Counted from the first letter of the stretch, positions 27,981 to 38,799 are shown. The stretch: 64,000 bases of DNA from an uncultured Bacteroidota bacterium (GCA_902544085.1 CACCAP010000005.1:62001-126000), one strand, 5' to 3'. The notes: generated from the sequence alone by a model not told the origin. Translations and numbers: made by a program.

Positions 27981-29240
27981 ATGGCAAAATTTAATTTGAC
28001 ATTACCTAAAATGGGGGAGAGTGTTGACGAAGCAACTATTGTTAGTTGGCTTAAAAATGTTGGCGATGAGGTATCTGCAGATGATTTTGTGGTAGAAATT
28101 GCAACCGATAAAGTTGATTCCGAGGTACCAACGGAAGTTGAGGGAGTTATTGTTGAACATTGCTTTAAAGTAAATGATGTAGTGAAGGTAGGTGACACGC
28201 TCTGTGTCATAGAAACAACATCAGATTTAAAAAAAAATATAGATGAGGAAATAAAAGTTGATGAACCCGAAATTGCAGAAATACCAAATATTGAAATGTT
28301 GCAAGAGAACAATAATAAAAGCACTAAAATTGAACAAATTGATGATGTTTTTTTGTCACCATTAGTGCGAAATATTGTCAAAAAAGAAAATATTTCATCA
28401 GCTGAATTGAATCAAATTAAGGGAACTGGTAAATCAGGAAGAATAACAAAAAAAGATCTGCTTAGTTACATTAAAAAATCTAATAATAAAAATGTTGATT
28501 ATACAGAAGGTTTATTAAATGTTACAAAAAATGAAAGCCAGGTACGTGATCTTTCAAGGATGGAAAAAATATTATCAAAGCATATGCTCGATAGTAAAAA
28601 CAGTGCCGTACATGTTCAAACCTTCATCGAGGCAGACATAACTGATCTAGCAAATTGGAGAGACAATCAAAAGACTAAATTTTTGGATAGTTATGGTGAA
28701 AAATTAACTTACACTCACCCTTTGATCCAAATTGTGTCAAAAGTTTTGAGAAATTTTCCAATTTTAAATGCAAGTTTAATTGATGATAAGGTAATTTACA
28801 AAAAGGATGTTAATATTGGATTGGCTACAGCATTGCAAGACGGAAGTTTGATTGTCCCTGTAATTAAAAATGCCGACGAGCTAAGCCTAGCAGGCATTTC
28901 TAAATCATCCAATAGCTTAGTTAATAGAGCTAGAAACAACAATTTAAATCCTGATGATGTTCAAGATGGTACCTTCACAATCTCAAATATTGGAACATTT
29001 GATAACATAATGGGTACACCCATTATTAATCAACCTCAACTAGCAATATTGGCCTTTGGTGCCATAAGAAAACTTCCGAGAGTGGTTGAGACAGATAAGG
29101 GAGATTTTATTGCAATTAGAAAAATTATTTTGTTGTCATTGAGTTTTGATCACAGAATTATTAATGGTGCAACTGGTGGACTTTTCTTAAAAGAAATCAA
29201 GAGTTTGATTGAAAACTGGAATAGTGACAGCTCTATATAA
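27981..29240 (+). CDS. 2-oxoacid dehydrogenase E2 (dihydrolipoamide acyltransferase)
   Basis: A 419-residue E2 with one N-terminal lipoyl domain (Lys44 in ATDKVDSEV), a peripheral subunit-binding domain (about residues 122-155, SPLVRNIVKKENI to ITKKDLLSYI) and a C-terminal catalytic domain. KMGESVDEATIVSWL is typical of branched-chain-type E2s in Bacteroidetes. The catalytic motif, usually DHRxxDG, reads DHRIING: His391 is kept but the Asp is Asn395. No E1 or E3 gene is adjacent. The exonuclease gene follows after two bases. Whether the Asn lowers activity cannot be judged from sequence alone. Confidence 0.93.
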   Translation: MAKFNLTLPKMGESVDEATIVSWLKNVGDEVSADDFVVEIATDKVDSEVPTEVEGVIVEHCFKVNDVVKVGDTLCVIETTSDLKKNIDEEIKVDEPEIAEIPNIEMLQENNNKSTKIEQIDDVFLSPLVRNIVKKENISSAELNQIKGTGKSGRITKKDLLSYIKKSNNKNVDYTEGLLNVTKNESQVRDLSRMEKILSKHMLDSKNSAVHVQTFIEADITDLANWRDNQKTKFLDSYGEKLTYTHPLIQIVSKVLRNFPILNASLIDDKVIYKKDVNIGLATALQDGSLIVPVIKNADELSLAGISKSSNSLVNRARNNNLNPDDVQDGTFTISNIGTFDNIMGTPIINQPQLAILAFGAIRKLPRVVETDKGDFIAIRKIILLSLSFDHRIINGATGGLFLKEIKSLIENWNSDSSI

Positions 29241-29242
29241 AT

Positions 29243-30019
29243 ATGGATTTAAAATTAGATAAACCAATATGTTTTTTTGATCTTGAGACTACAGGGGTTA
29301 ATGTAACTAAAGATCGTATAGTCGAAATTTCAGTTATTAAAATTAGTATTGATAAAAGTGAGGATTCAAAAACTTGGCTGATTAATCCAACTATTCCAAT
29401 TCCAGCAAAAGTGTCAGTTATTCATGGAATAACGAATGAAATGGTTAAGGATAAACCAAGCTTTTCCGAGCTCGCACTAGAAATTAGTGGGTTCATAAAA
29501 GATTGTCACTTGGCGGGGTTCAACTCAAATAAGTTTGATGTTCCAATGCTCATCGAAGAATTTCTAAGAGCAGACTTTGATTTTGATATATCCACTATTG
29601 AATTGATTGATGTTCAAAATATATTTCATAAAATGGAGAAGAGAACCCTATCAGCTGCTTATAAGTTCTACTGCGGAAAAGAACATGAAAATGCCCACTC
29701 TTCTTTAAGTGATGCTAAAGCTACATATGAGGTATTCAAATCACAATTAGAAAAATATTCTGAGTTAGAAAAAAATATAAAGTTTTTGTCAAACTTTTCA
29801 AGGATGAGACGAAATTTAGATCTCTCAGGTTACATTCTTGAAAATGAAAAAGGCAAACCAATATTTTCATTTGGAAAGTATAAAGGGAATGAAGTAAGTG
29901 AAGTTTTAAACAATGATCCAGGTTATTATAGTTGGATAATGAAGTCAGATTTTCCAAAGTACACCAAAAATATACTCAATAAAATCAGGTTGTCAGAACT
30001 TAATAATAAGATCTCATGA
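29243..30019 (+). CDS. DEDDh 3'-5' exonuclease (DnaQ/ExoX-like)
   Basis: A 258-residue protein. The exonuclease domain (residues 1-175) has ExoI FFDLETTG, ExoII in AGFNSNKFDVPML and ExoIII as HSSLSDAKATYE, so the metal-binding DEDDh set is complete. The C-terminus (about 195-240, FSFGKYKGNEVSEVL and GYYSWIMKSDFP) resembles the ExoX C-terminal domain. Likely acts on single-stranded DNA in proofreading or repair; the exact role is not determined. It overlaps the next gene by four bases (ATGA). Confidence 0.92.
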   Translation: MDLKLDKPICFFDLETTGVNVTKDRIVEISVIKISIDKSEDSKTWLINPTIPIPAKVSVIHGITNEMVKDKPSFSELALEISGFIKDCHLAGFNSNKFDVPMLIEEFLRADFDFDISTIELIDVQNIFHKMEKRTLSAAYKFYCGKEHENAHSSLSDAKATYEVFKSQLEKYSELEKNIKFLSNFSRMRRNLDLSGYILENEKGKPIFSFGKYKGNEVSEVLNNDPGYYSWIMKSDFPKYTKNILNKIRLSELNNKIS

Positions 30020-30627
30020 AGATTATTTGTATTGGGAAAAACTACGTAAAACATATTAAGGAATTGAATGGTTCTTTTGATGATAATCCAACTATTTTCA
30101 TGAAACCAGATTCATCAATTATTCAAAAAAATCAACCATTCTTTATACCTGAATTTTCTGATCAAATTCATTACGAACTAGAACTGATTTTGAAGTTTTC
30201 TAAAGTTGGAAAACATATTGACAAAGATTTTTGTTTAAACTACATAAGTCATTTTAGTTTAGGGATTGATTTTACAGCACGAGATTTGCAAAATGATTTG
30301 AAATTGAAAGGTTTGCCCTGGGAAATTTCAAAATCATTTGATAACTCCGCATTAATTGGTGAATGGATACCTTATGATGATAGAATTGATTTGAATAACA
30401 TTAATTTTTCATTAAAAAAAAATGGAAAAATAGTTCAAAAAAGCAATTCATCTAAAATGATTTGGAAAATAACAGAATTAATACATTATGCATCCAAATA
30501 CTTCACCATAAAAATTGGTGATATAATGTTTACTGGCACACCTGAGGGGGTAGGTAAAGTTGAAATAGGTGATTTTTTAGAGGGTTTCATTGATAAAGCG
30601 AAAATTTTTGAATTAAAAATTAAATGA
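30016..30627 (+). CDS. Fumarylacetoacetate hydrolase (FAH) family protein
   Basis: A 203-residue FAH-fold protein. Evidence: the N-terminal IICIGKNYVKHIKEL, metal-ligand region HYELELILKFSKVGKHI (two Glu), GIDFTARDLQNDLK, and C-terminal MFTGTPEGVGKVEIGD. Family members include oxaloacetate decarboxylases and acylpyruvate hydrolases; in Bacteroidetes this short version sits next to CinA-C, as here. The ATGA overlaps at both ends suggest tight coupling with the exonuclease and CinA-C genes. Confidence 0.9.
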   Translation: MKIICIGKNYVKHIKELNGSFDDNPTIFMKPDSSIIQKNQPFFIPEFSDQIHYELELILKFSKVGKHIDKDFCLNYISHFSLGIDFTARDLQNDLKLKGLPWEISKSFDNSALIGEWIPYDDRIDLNNINFSLKKNGKIVQKSNSSKMIWKITELIHYASKYFTIKIGDIMFTGTPEGVGKVEIGDFLEGFIDKAKIFELKIK

Positions 30628-31088
30628 TCAAGACCATTTTTGATTTACTAAATTCCAAAAAACTAACAATCTCGGTTGCCGAAAGCATAACAGGTGGAGC
30701 TTTGTCGAATCAATTAATGTCACTTGCAGGTTCATCCAGTTTTTTTAAAGGTTCTGTAGTAACTTATTCTGATGAGTCAAAAATTGAGATTTTAAAAATT
30801 GAAAAGGAAAAAATACGGAAACATTCAGCTGTCAGTCAGCAAATCTCCGCTTTAATGGCAAGTAATGTCAAAAATCTTTTTAAGTCAGATATAGGCTTTT
30901 CAACAACTGGAAATGCAGGTCCAGGACTTAACGACGAAAAATCTAAATTAGGTGAGTTATACATTTCATTTTATTATGAAGGTGAGACAAATACTAAATT
31001 TTTTAAACTTGACAGTGATAGAGAATCAAACATAAATAAAGCAGTAAGAGTTTCACTTGATTTCATATTGCAAAACCTCAACGAATAA
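30624..31088 (+). CDS. CinA C-terminal domain protein (nicotinamide-nucleotide amidohydrolase type)
   Basis: A 154-residue stand-alone CinA-C/PncC-type protein. Motifs: VAESITGGALSNQL, GSSSFFKGSVVTYSDESKIEIL and STTGNAGPG. PncC hydrolyses nicotinamide mononucleotide to nicotinate mononucleotide in the pyridine salvage cycle. The N-terminal MoaB-like CinA domain is absent, as in E. coli PncC. It overlaps the FAH gene by 4 bases; rpmB follows after 52 bases. Confidence 0.9.
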   Translation: MIKTIFDLLNSKKLTISVAESITGGALSNQLMSLAGSSSFFKGSVVTYSDESKIEILKIEKEKIRKHSAVSQQISALMASNVKNLFKSDIGFSTTGNAGPGLNDEKSKLGELYISFYYEGETNTKFFKLDSDRESNINKAVRVSLDFILQNLNE

Positions 31089-31140
31089 AATTTGCCAAAA
31101 AACTAAAAAAGTTGTTTATTTGCAACCCATAACAAATATT

Positions 31141-31377
31141 ATGTCAAAAATTTGTCAAATATCAGGAAAAAAAGTGCAGTTTGGTAACAATGTATCAAAG
31201 GCAATAAATAAAACAAGAAGAAGATTTAATGCCAACATTGTTTCTAAAAGATTTTATATTCCTGAAGAAGACAAATGGATTTCATTAAAGGTTTCAACTT
31301 CTGTTTTAAAAACTATTAACAAGAAAGGAATTTCAGCTGTTTTAAAAGAAGCTAGAGCCAAAGGAATTAAAGTTTAA
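31141..31377 (+). CDS. rpmB: 50S ribosomal protein L28
   Basis: A 78-residue protein. The start at 31141 ([11 protein letters not shown]) is chosen over an upstream in-frame ATG because L28 proteins start with this motif. It continues [14 protein letters not shown] and ends [13 protein letters not shown] (EARAKGIKV). rpmG follows after two bases, the conserved Bacteroidetes pairing. Confidence 0.97.
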   Translation: MSKICQISGKKVQFGNNVSKAINKTRRRFNANIVSKRFYIPEEDKWISLKVSTSVLKTINKKGISAVLKEARAKGIKV

Positions 31378-31379
31378 TT

Positions 31380-31562
31380 ATGGCAAAAAAAGGAAATAGG
31401 GTTCAAGTAATTTTAGAGTGCACAGAGCACAAAGATTCTGGTATGCCAGGTACATCAAGGTACATATCCACAAAAAACAAGAAAAATACGCCTGACAGAT
31501 TAGAATTAAAGAAATTTAATCCAGTTCTAAAAAAATATACTATTCATAAAGAAATTAAATAA
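31380..31562 (+). CDS. rpmG: 50S ribosomal protein L33
   Basis: A 60-residue protein starting [18 protein letters not shown] and ending [10 protein letters not shown]. It is the Cys-poor form of L33: of the usual four zinc-ligand cysteines only one is present (LECTEHK), as in other zinc-independent L33s. Its TAA overlaps the next ATG by one base. Confidence 0.97.
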   Translation: MAKKGNRVQVILECTEHKDSGMPGTSRYISTKNKKNTPDRLELKKFNPVLKKYTIHKEIK

Positions 31563-31711
31563 TGGCAAAAAAAACCGTAGCTACATTACAAACAGGTTCA
31601 AAAAAATTGACTAAGGCCATTAAAATGATAAGAGGAAAATCTAATGCTTATGTATTTACTGAAAAGATCTTACCTTCTGACCATGTCAACGACTGGTTGT
31701 CAAAAAAATAA
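31562..31711 (+). CDS. DUF4295 family small protein
   Basis: A 49-residue gene starting at the ATG inside TAATG at the rpmG stop. The product begins [18 protein letters not shown], continues IKMIRGKSNAYVFTEKIL and ends with NDWLSKK. It matches DUF4295, a small basic protein always found after rpmB-rpmG in Bacteroidetes. A ribosome-associated role is suspected from position and charge but is not proven. Confidence 0.93.
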   Translation: MAKKTVATLQTGSKKLTKAIKMIRGKSNAYVFTEKILPSDHVNDWLSKK

Positions 31712-31757
31712 ATACTTTACTTTTGTAACAGGTTAAAATTTAATTTAACTTGGACCA

Positions 31758-32909
31758 ATGAATTTTTTTAAAAGACTCTTTTCTTTCGGAAAGAAAAAGA
31801 AGGAAAATGATGTAGAGTCCGATGTTAATCAAAGTCTAGATTCTGATGAGGCTATTGAAGAGGATAAACTAGAGTTAAAAAACAAAAAAATAAAACCTGA
31901 ACCAGATCAAGAGCCAGAACCAGAACCAGAGCCAGAGCCAGATCCAGAGCCAAAAAAACCCAATAGTTTTTTTAAAAGATTATTTAAAAAGACAGACAAA
32001 AAGAAACTGGACAAGAGCTTAGAAAAGACTAGTAAATCTTTTCTTGAAAAATTAAAAACAGTTGTATTAGGTAAATCTACAGTTGATGCAGCTGTATTAG
32101 ATGATTTAGAGGAAATTTTGATTACATCTGATGTTGGAGTTGAAACAACTCTCAAAATCATTGATGCAATTGAAGAAAGAGTTAAAAACGAAAAATATAC
32201 AAATGCGCAAGAGCTAGATTTAATTTTAAAGGAAGAAATTCAAAACATTATTTACGATGAAAAAGATTCATCAATTTTTGAATTAAAAGACAAACCTCAT
32301 GTAATTATGGTTGTTGGCGTTAACGGAGTTGGTAAGACAACTTCCATAGGAAAATTGGCTAAATTTTTCAGCTCCCAAGGTTTATCTGTTTTGATAGGTG
32401 CCGCAGATACTTTCAGAGCTGCAGCAATCGAACAGCTTGAAATGTGGGCTGAAAGGGCTGATGTTGAAATAGTTAAACAAAACATGGGTAGTGATCCCGC
32501 TTCTGTTGCATACGATACTCTAAACTCGGCATTAAATAAAAATTATGATGTTGTGATAATAGACACTGCAGGTAGGCTGCATAACAAAATTAATTTAATG
32601 ACTGAATTATCAAAAATTGGTAGGGTCATGAATAAGCTTGTACATAATGCTCCTCACGAAATAATATTAGTTTTAGATGGTTCCACAGGTCAAAACGCAT
32701 TCGAACAAGCTAAACAATTTTCTGAGGCTACAAAGGTTACTTCTTTAATGGTTACTAAATTGGACGGAACTGCTAAAGGTGGAGTTGTCATCGGAATCTC
32801 TGATCAACTAAGTGTACCTGTAAAGTATATTGGAACTGGTGAAAAAATTGATGATATAGAACTTTTTGATAAGAAAGATTTTGTAGAATCATTTTTTAAT
32901 AAAAACTAA
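31758..32909 (+). CDS. ftsY: Signal recognition particle receptor FtsY
   Basis: A 383-residue SRP GTPase that docks ribosomes at the Sec channel. The N-terminal acidic part (to about residue 90) is low-complexity, with an unusual Pro-Glu run (PEPEPEPEPDPEPKKP, about 55-70). The NG domain follows with GVNGVGKTTSIGKLA, DTFRAAAIEQL, DTAGRLHNK and TKLDGTAKGG. Full length. rimO starts two bases after the stop. YidC, an insertase using the same targeting route, is encoded further down the same strand. Confidence 0.98.
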   Translation: MNFFKRLFSFGKKKKENDVESDVNQSLDSDEAIEEDKLELKNKKIKPEPDQEPEPEPEPEPDPEPKKPNSFFKRLFKKTDKKKLDKSLEKTSKSFLEKLKTVVLGKSTVDAAVLDDLEEILITSDVGVETTLKIIDAIEERVKNEKYTNAQELDLILKEEIQNIIYDEKDSSIFELKDKPHVIMVVGVNGVGKTTSIGKLAKFFSSQGLSVLIGAADTFRAAAIEQLEMWAERADVEIVKQNMGSDPASVAYDTLNSALNKNYDVVIIDTAGRLHNKINLMTELSKIGRVMNKLVHNAPHEIILVLDGSTGQNAFEQAKQFSEATKVTSLMVTKLDGTAKGGVVIGISDQLSVPVKYIGTGEKIDDIELFDKKDFVESFFNKN

Positions 32910-32910
32910 A

Positions 32911-34212
32911 ATGAGGACAAAAACATCCGAAAAAAATAAAATCAATGTTATTACGTTAGGCTGCTCTAAAAATTTATATGATTCGGAGGTTCTCATTTCA
33001 CAACTTAAAGCAAATAATAAAGATGTAGTACATCAAGAGGACGGAAATATTGTTGTTATAAACACTTGTGGCTTTATTGAAAATGCAAAACAAGAATCAA
33101 TTGATACAATCATTGATTTTGTTGATAAAAAAAATAGAGGAATTGTTGATAAAGTTTATGTAACAGGTTGTTTAAGTGAAAGGTATAAAGATGATTTAGA
33201 ATCAGAAATACCCGATGTTGATAGTTATTTCGGTACAACAGATTTACCAAATTTATTGAAACAATTAGAGTGTGATTATAAATCGGAATTGATTGGAGAG
33301 AGATTTTTAAGTACACCTAAAAATTATGCATATCTAAAAATTTCTGAAGGTTGTGATAGAAAGTGCTCGTTCTGTGCTATTCCGTTAATGAGGGGCAAGC
33401 ATAAATCAAGAAAAATTGAAGAAATAGTAATGGAGGCAAAAAAGCTTGCAAGTCAAGGTGTAAAAGAACTGATTTTAATTGCTCAAGATTTAACATTCTA
33501 TGGCTTGGACATTTATAAGAAAAGAAAACTTTCTAAGCTTTTAGAAAATTTGTGCGAAATTGAGGGTATATCATGGATAAGACTACATTATGCATACCCC
33601 AATGGTTTTCCCTTAGATGTTTTAAATGTTATGTCCTCTCAACCTAAAATTTGTAATTATATTGATATTCCGCTTCAACATATTTCCACCAACATATTGG
33701 CTTCCATGAGGAGAGGTTCCAATAGAGAAAAAATAAATTCTTTAATTTCAAAATTCAGAGAAAAAGTTCCTGGTATCGCAATAAGGTCAACAGTTATTGT
33801 TGGATTTCCTGGTGAGACCAAGGAGAATTTTGATGAACTTTGTAATTGGATTAAAGAAATAAAATTTGATCGTCTTGGATGTTTTAAATATAGTCATGAG
33901 GAAAATACCTATGCATTTAATTTAAAAGATGATGTTCCAGACAAGGAAAAAAATAGAAGACTTGATAAGTTGATGAAAATTCAAGCCAACATATCACATG
34001 ACAAAAATAAATTGAAGATTGGTAAAAAATTTAAAGTTTGTATCGATCGAAGTGAGGGTAATTATTACGTAGGAAGAACTGAACATGACTCTCCTGATGT
34101 TGATAACAATGTTCTTCTTGAGAAAAGAAAAGGTTATTTGAGATTAGGCTCATTTGTACAAGTTAAAATCACTAATGCTTTAACCTATGACTTGATGGCT
34201 GAGTTAGTATGA
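32911..34212 (+). CDS. rimO: Ribosomal protein S12 methylthiotransferase RimO
   Basis: A 433-residue radical SAM enzyme that methylthiolates a conserved Asp of ribosomal protein S12. The N-terminal UPF0004 domain has LGCSKNLYDSE. The radical-SAM 4Fe-4S cysteines are C148, C152 and C155 (EGCDRKCSFC). A TRAM domain closes the protein (FKVCIDRSEGNYYVGRTEHDSPDVD in part). The sequence MRGKHKSR after the cluster motif is typical of RimO rather than MiaB. It follows ftsY after one base. Confidence 0.96.
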   Translation: MRTKTSEKNKINVITLGCSKNLYDSEVLISQLKANNKDVVHQEDGNIVVINTCGFIENAKQESIDTIIDFVDKKNRGIVDKVYVTGCLSERYKDDLESEIPDVDSYFGTTDLPNLLKQLECDYKSELIGERFLSTPKNYAYLKISEGCDRKCSFCAIPLMRGKHKSRKIEEIVMEAKKLASQGVKELILIAQDLTFYGLDIYKKRKLSKLLENLCEIEGISWIRLHYAYPNGFPLDVLNVMSSQPKICNYIDIPLQHISTNILASMRRGSNREKINSLISKFREKVPGIAIRSTVIVGFPGETKENFDELCNWIKEIKFDRLGCFKYSHEENTYAFNLKDDVPDKEKNRRLDKLMKIQANISHDKNKLKIGKKFKVCIDRSEGNYYVGRTEHDSPDVDNNVLLEKRKGYLRLGSFVQVKITNALTYDLMAELV

Positions 34213-34227
34213 TTTAAAAATAATAGT

Positions 34228-35799
34228 TTGAAAATACAAAATGTAAATCTACACTCTGATATTTTGAAAAAATATCTATCAGGAAATATGAAAGATTTTA
34301 TTTCATATGAAAATGACTTAGACGGATATACTAACAAAATTAGATCTAGAAAGGACTTCTCACTCAAAAAAAGAGAGCTTCTTTCAAAAGTTCTTTTAAA
34401 ACAAAACAAGTCATTAAAAAACAACAATATTCAAGTTGAAAATATTAAAAAACTAAAATTTTCTAACACTTTTACTATTACAACTGGACATCAACTTTGT
34501 TTATTCACAGGTCCGATTTTTTTTATAATTAAGATCTTACAAGCGATCAAAATTTGTAAGGATTTAGAAAATAAATTTTCTGATTACAATTTCGTTCCAA
34601 TTTTTTGGATGGCAACTGAGGACCATGATTTTGAAGAGATAAAGTGTTTCAATACCAGCAAAAAAGAGTTTTCAATTGAAAAAAATAGTAATAATAAGTG
34701 TGTTGGTTCTCTTGATACACTTGGTTTTGAAAAAATATATCATGAAATAAGTGAACACTTTGACGGTAAGCCCTTTAAAAATGAATTATTAGAATTATAT
34801 AAAAATTCTTATTTAAAGTTTAAAAATATAGCAGATGCCACTAGGCATTTAGTTCACGAGATTTTCAAGGACTATGGGCTTGTTGTATTGGATCCCTCTG
34901 AAAAAGAATTAAAAAATGAATTTAAAGATATTTTAAGAAAAGAAATTTCTGGATCTGTTCTTCATGAAAAAGTGACTGAGACTATCAAACAAATTGATAA
35001 AAAAATTGATAAGTCTTTTAAAAAAGTAAACCCTAGAAAGATTAACCTTTTCTATGTAGATAGAGAAAATGTTAGGTCTAGAATAAAACTAAAACCGAAT
35101 CACATCGAAATTGATAAAAAAAAATTTTCAGAAAATGAGCTTTTAAATTTAGTTGAATCAGCTCCTGAAAATTTTTCCCCAAATGTTTTAATTAGACCTA
35201 TTTATCAAGAATTTATTCTTCCTAATTTATGTTACGTTGGAGGGCCATCCGAAATTGCTTACTGGATACAATTAAAAAGCACTTTTGATTTCTTAGATGT
35301 TCCATTTCCAATTCTTTCGTTAAGAAATTCGATGATTTTCCTTTCAACCAGAGATATCAAACAATTAGAAAAGTTGAATATTCAAGTTGATGATTTCTTT
35401 AAAAATGAAACCTATGCAGAAACAAAATTTATAAAAGAGAATAATAACACCAACTCGAAGATCGATATTAAATATTATTTAGATTTTGTTGATCAGATTA
35501 GAAAATCTGTTCAAAAAATTGATGAAAATTTAGTTTCCTTTTTAAATTCAATAGAAAAAAAACAAATTAAAGACCTTAACAGCCTAGAAAAAAAGATCAT
35601 TAAATCTCAAAAAAAAATATATCAATCTGATATCAAAAAAATTAGTACCATTAGAAACAAAATTTTCTTTAATGGTAAATTAATGGAGAGAAAAATAAAT
35701 TTTTCTGAATATTACTCTTATCAGGGTAAATCATTTATAGATAAATTATATAAAAGCATAGCTCAGTACAACTCTGATATTATTCTTGTAGAAATATAA
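34228..35799 (+). CDS. bshC: Bacillithiol biosynthesis cysteine-adding enzyme BshC
   Basis: A 523-residue protein with the BshC core ([18 protein letters not shown], then [13 protein letters not shown], and [12 protein letters not shown] near residue 340). It adds cysteine to glucosaminyl-malate in the last step of bacillithiol synthesis, which suggests that bacillithiol is the low-molecular-weight thiol here. A coiled-coil region lies near the C-terminus (about residues 420-470). The start is TTG at 34228; the nearest in-frame ATG is about 20 codons in and would remove conserved N-terminus, so TTG is preferred. No bshA/B in the window. Confidence 0.94.
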   Translation: MKIQNVNLHSDILKKYLSGNMKDFISYENDLDGYTNKIRSRKDFSLKKRELLSKVLLKQNKSLKNNNIQVENIKKLKFSNTFTITTGHQLCLFTGPIFFIIKILQAIKICKDLENKFSDYNFVPIFWMATEDHDFEEIKCFNTSKKEFSIEKNSNNKCVGSLDTLGFEKIYHEISEHFDGKPFKNELLELYKNSYLKFKNIADATRHLVHEIFKDYGLVVLDPSEKELKNEFKDILRKEISGSVLHEKVTETIKQIDKKIDKSFKKVNPRKINLFYVDRENVRSRIKLKPNHIEIDKKKFSENELLNLVESAPENFSPNVLIRPIYQEFILPNLCYVGGPSEIAYWIQLKSTFDFLDVPFPILSLRNSMIFLSTRDIKQLEKLNIQVDDFFKNETYAETKFIKENNNTNSKIDIKYYLDFVDQIRKSVQKIDENLVSFLNSIEKKQIKDLNSLEKKIIKSQKKIYQSDIKKISTIRNKIFFNGKLMERKINFSEYYSYQGKSFIDKLYKSIAQYNSDIILVEI

Positions 35800-35833
35800 T
35801 TTTATTAATCATCTGAATGATGTATTTTTGAGA

Positions 35834-37363
35834 ATGCCAAATCGTGTATTAATTCTTGACTTTGGTTCTCAATATACCCAGCTAATTGCTAGAAGAGTTA
35901 GAGAATTAAATGTTTTCTGTGAAATATTTCCATATAATTCTAAAAATTTTGATGTTAAGGACTACTCTTGTTTGATTTTATCTGGTTCCCCTTTTTCTGT
36001 GATGTCCGAAGATTGTTTGGATATTGATTTTTCAGATTTCATAGGTAAAATTCCACTTTTAGGTATCTGTTATGGTGCCCAATATTTGGCTCATAAAAAT
36101 GGTGGAGAGGTCTCTCCGTCAAGCAAAAGAGAATACGGCAGGGCAAGGTTAATATCAATAAATAAAAACTCCAAATTATTGAAGGGTATTGATAATGGTT
36201 CTCAAGTTTGGATGAGCCATGCAGATACAATAACTAAATTACCAACAAAATCAAAAAAAATTGGGAGTACTGAGGATGTTGAAAATGCTTGTTTTGAGTT
36301 TGATGATCAACTCACTTATGGAATTCAATTTCACCCTGAAGTCTACCATTCGATCGACGGTAAAACTTTATTAAAGAATTTTATAATTGATATTTCTAAA
36401 GTAAATCCAAATTGGACACCATCATCTTTTGTAGAAAAAACTGTACTCGATATCAAATCAAAGATCAAAAATGATAGGGTTATTTTGGGTCTTTCTGGAG
36501 GTGTAGATTCGTCAGTTGCTGCAGTTCTATTGAATAAATCTATTGGAAATAATTTAACCTGTATATTTATTGATAATGGCCTTTTGAGAAAAAATGAATT
36601 TGATGAAGTTTTGGAAAACTATAAGGGAATGGGATTAAATGTTGTTGGTATTGATGCAAAAGAAAAATTTTACTATGCCTTGAGGGGCGTTACCGACCCA
36701 GAAAAGAAGAGAAAAGTTATTGGAAAAGTATTTGTTGATGTTTTTGAGTCAGAATCCAAGAAAATAACCAATGTCAAATGGCTTGCCCAAGGAACCATAT
36801 ATCCCGATGTAATAGAGTCTATTTCTGTTAAAGGCCCTTCCGCCACAATAAAATCACATCACAATGTTGGTGGTTTGCCAAAAAAAATGTCTTTGTCTAT
36901 TGTCGAGCCCTTAAAAATGCTTTTTAAGGACGAAGTTAGAAAGGTTGGCGCTGAACTGGCGATCAAAAATGAAATCCTCAGTCGACATCCATTTCCAGGG
37001 CCAGGTCTTGGTATTAGAATACTTGGTGAAATAAATGCAGAAAATGTAGGAATTTTACAAGAAGCTGATCATATATTCATCGAATCACTTAAACAAAAAA
37101 ATCTTTACAATCAAATATGGCAAGCCGGGGTCATTTTATTACCTGTAAAGTCAGTAGGGGTTATGGGAGATGAAAGAACTTATGAAAATTGTGTTGCGTT
37201 GAGAGCTGTAATATCAACCGATGGAATGACAGCTGATTGGTTCGATTTTCCTCACAGCTTCCTTCAAGATGTCTCAAATAAAATCATTAATAATGTTAAA
37301 GGAATAAACAGAGTTGTTTACGACATTAGCTCTAAACCGCCCTCAACAATTGAATGGGAATGA
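35834..37363 (+). CDS. guaA: GMP synthase (glutamine-hydrolysing)
   Basis: A 509-residue enzyme amidating XMP to GMP. The start ATG at 35834 is chosen over an in-frame TTG two codons before. The class I glutamine amidotransferase domain has [12 protein letters not shown] (catalytic Cys) and FHPEVYHS. The ATP pyrophosphatase domain has the P-loop [11 protein letters not shown], and the C-terminal dimerisation domain ends [17 protein letters not shown]. The stop overlaps the next start (ATGA). Confidence 0.98.
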   Translation: MPNRVLILDFGSQYTQLIARRVRELNVFCEIFPYNSKNFDVKDYSCLILSGSPFSVMSEDCLDIDFSDFIGKIPLLGICYGAQYLAHKNGGEVSPSSKREYGRARLISINKNSKLLKGIDNGSQVWMSHADTITKLPTKSKKIGSTEDVENACFEFDDQLTYGIQFHPEVYHSIDGKTLLKNFIIDISKVNPNWTPSSFVEKTVLDIKSKIKNDRVILGLSGGVDSSVAAVLLNKSIGNNLTCIFIDNGLLRKNEFDEVLENYKGMGLNVVGIDAKEKFYYALRGVTDPEKKRKVIGKVFVDVFESESKKITNVKWLAQGTIYPDVIESISVKGPSATIKSHHNVGGLPKKMSLSIVEPLKMLFKDEVRKVGAELAIKNEILSRHPFPGPGLGIRILGEINAENVGILQEADHIFIESLKQKNLYNQIWQAGVILLPVKSVGVMGDERTYENCVALRAVISTDGMTADWFDFPHSFLQDVSNKIINNVKGINRVVYDISSKPPSTIEWE

Positions 37364-38769
37364 AAAACTGGATTTTAAACATAATTGCTGTCTTGTTTTT
37401 TCAATTTGGTTTCTCCCAATCCAATGGAATTGAAGATTATGACTCCATTGTTTCATATGAAATAAAAAAAAAGGAAACACTTTTTAATATTTCAAAAAAA
37501 TTTAAAATTAATATTGAAGATATATTCCTATTTAACCCAGAGCTGAGAGGTCAAAAATTAAAGAAAAATTCAATTATAAACATTCCCTTAAAAAGAATTA
37601 AAAAGAATATTTATTTAGATTCTGGTATTAATAAAAAAACAATTGATGAAAATAAATTTTTGAATCAAATTACTAAGAATAAAAACCCAAAAAAAAATAA
37701 TATAAATCTTGCATTTCTTGCACCAATAAAAATTGACGATATACAATATGACTCAATCAATCAAACCAAAGAATTTTTAAAAAAAATTAATTTAACTACA
37801 ATTTCAATTGATTTTTATAATGGAGTGAAAATGGCAATTGATGAAGAATCTAATCAAGATATAAAAATCAATTTGGATGTTTTCGATACAAAAAATAGGA
37901 TTGATGTAATTAAAATGTTGAAGGAAAAGATTGATTTTAATAATTATGACTTCGTAATTGGACCACTCATTACAAGAAATTTCAATTTTTTCAATTCTAA
38001 TAATATTAAAACTAAAGTAGTATCTCCATTAATCACTTCCAATGTTGAGTTAAGAGATAATACAATAATTACAACTGCACCTGATTCACTTAAAAGAAAA
38101 TTTGTTTACAAAATTATTGATGAAATGATTGAATTAAAAAATGATCAATGTGTTTTAATTATTTCTGATCAGGAGAATGAAAAAACAAAGAATGAATTAC
38201 TAAAGAGATTTCCTAATGCTGAAAAAATAGATTTAAGTGATGAAAATCTTTTTGTAGACCCAGAAATAACAGACTCATTGATGTATTCTAACAAAGAAAA
38301 TTGGGTATTTCTTGAAACGAACCGCAGTAACGTTATTTCAAGTGTAAGTTCCTTGCTCAATTCTCAAATTAATGAAGAAAGAAAAATTAAATTGATTAGT
38401 TCTGTTAGTGTAGAAAATTTTGATAACCCAAACATTAGTTATGAAAAACTTGGAAATTTAAATTTTATTTATCCTTCAAATTCTTTTCCTGACCAGAGTG
38501 AGGCCTTAAATATTTTTAAGTCAAATTTTCTTGATCAATTTGGAAACTATCCTACCAAGATCTCAATTAAGGCTTATGATTTAATTAAAGATTTGTTACA
38601 AAGGTTTATATATTACAGAAATTATAGTGGTTTTGATATAGATTACGAGACCAACTTATTAAATAACAAGTATAATTATAAAGAGACTGAGGAACAAGGT
38701 TTGCGTAATCAATCTTTTTATATAGTAAAACACAAAGAACTTGAAGTCATTGACTTGACTAATAAATAG
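37360..38769 (+). CDS. LysM-domain protein with periplasmic-binding-like region
   Basis: A protein of about 469 residues. The ATG at 37360, overlapping the guaA stop as ATGA, is chosen; an in-frame ATG two codons earlier is possible. Signal peptide [20 protein letters not shown] LysM domain (about residues 30-78, [17 protein letters not shown] to NSIINIPLK) would bind peptidoglycan. The rest (about 105-460) resembles a type 1 periplasmic-binding fold (NLAFLAPI, then [10 protein letters not shown]). It lies after guaA in flavobacteria. Probably periplasmic; ligand unknown. Confidence 0.82.
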   Translation: MKNWILNIIAVLFFQFGFSQSNGIEDYDSIVSYEIKKKETLFNISKKFKINIEDIFLFNPELRGQKLKKNSIINIPLKRIKKNIYLDSGINKKTIDENKFLNQITKNKNPKKNNINLAFLAPIKIDDIQYDSINQTKEFLKKINLTTISIDFYNGVKMAIDEESNQDIKINLDVFDTKNRIDVIKMLKEKIDFNNYDFVIGPLITRNFNFFNSNNIKTKVVSPLITSNVELRDNTIITTAPDSLKRKFVYKIIDEMIELKNDQCVLIISDQENEKTKNELLKRFPNAEKIDLSDENLFVDPEITDSLMYSNKENWVFLETNRSNVISSVSSLLNSQINEERKIKLISSVSVENFDNPNISYEKLGNLNFIYPSNSFPDQSEALNIFKSNFLDQFGNYPTKISIKAYDLIKDLLQRFIYYRNYSGFDIDYETNLLNNKYNYKETEEQGLRNQSFYIVKHKELEVIDLTNK

Positions 38770-38799
38770 TTTTGTAATTTTGAGCTCAGATTTTAAAAT

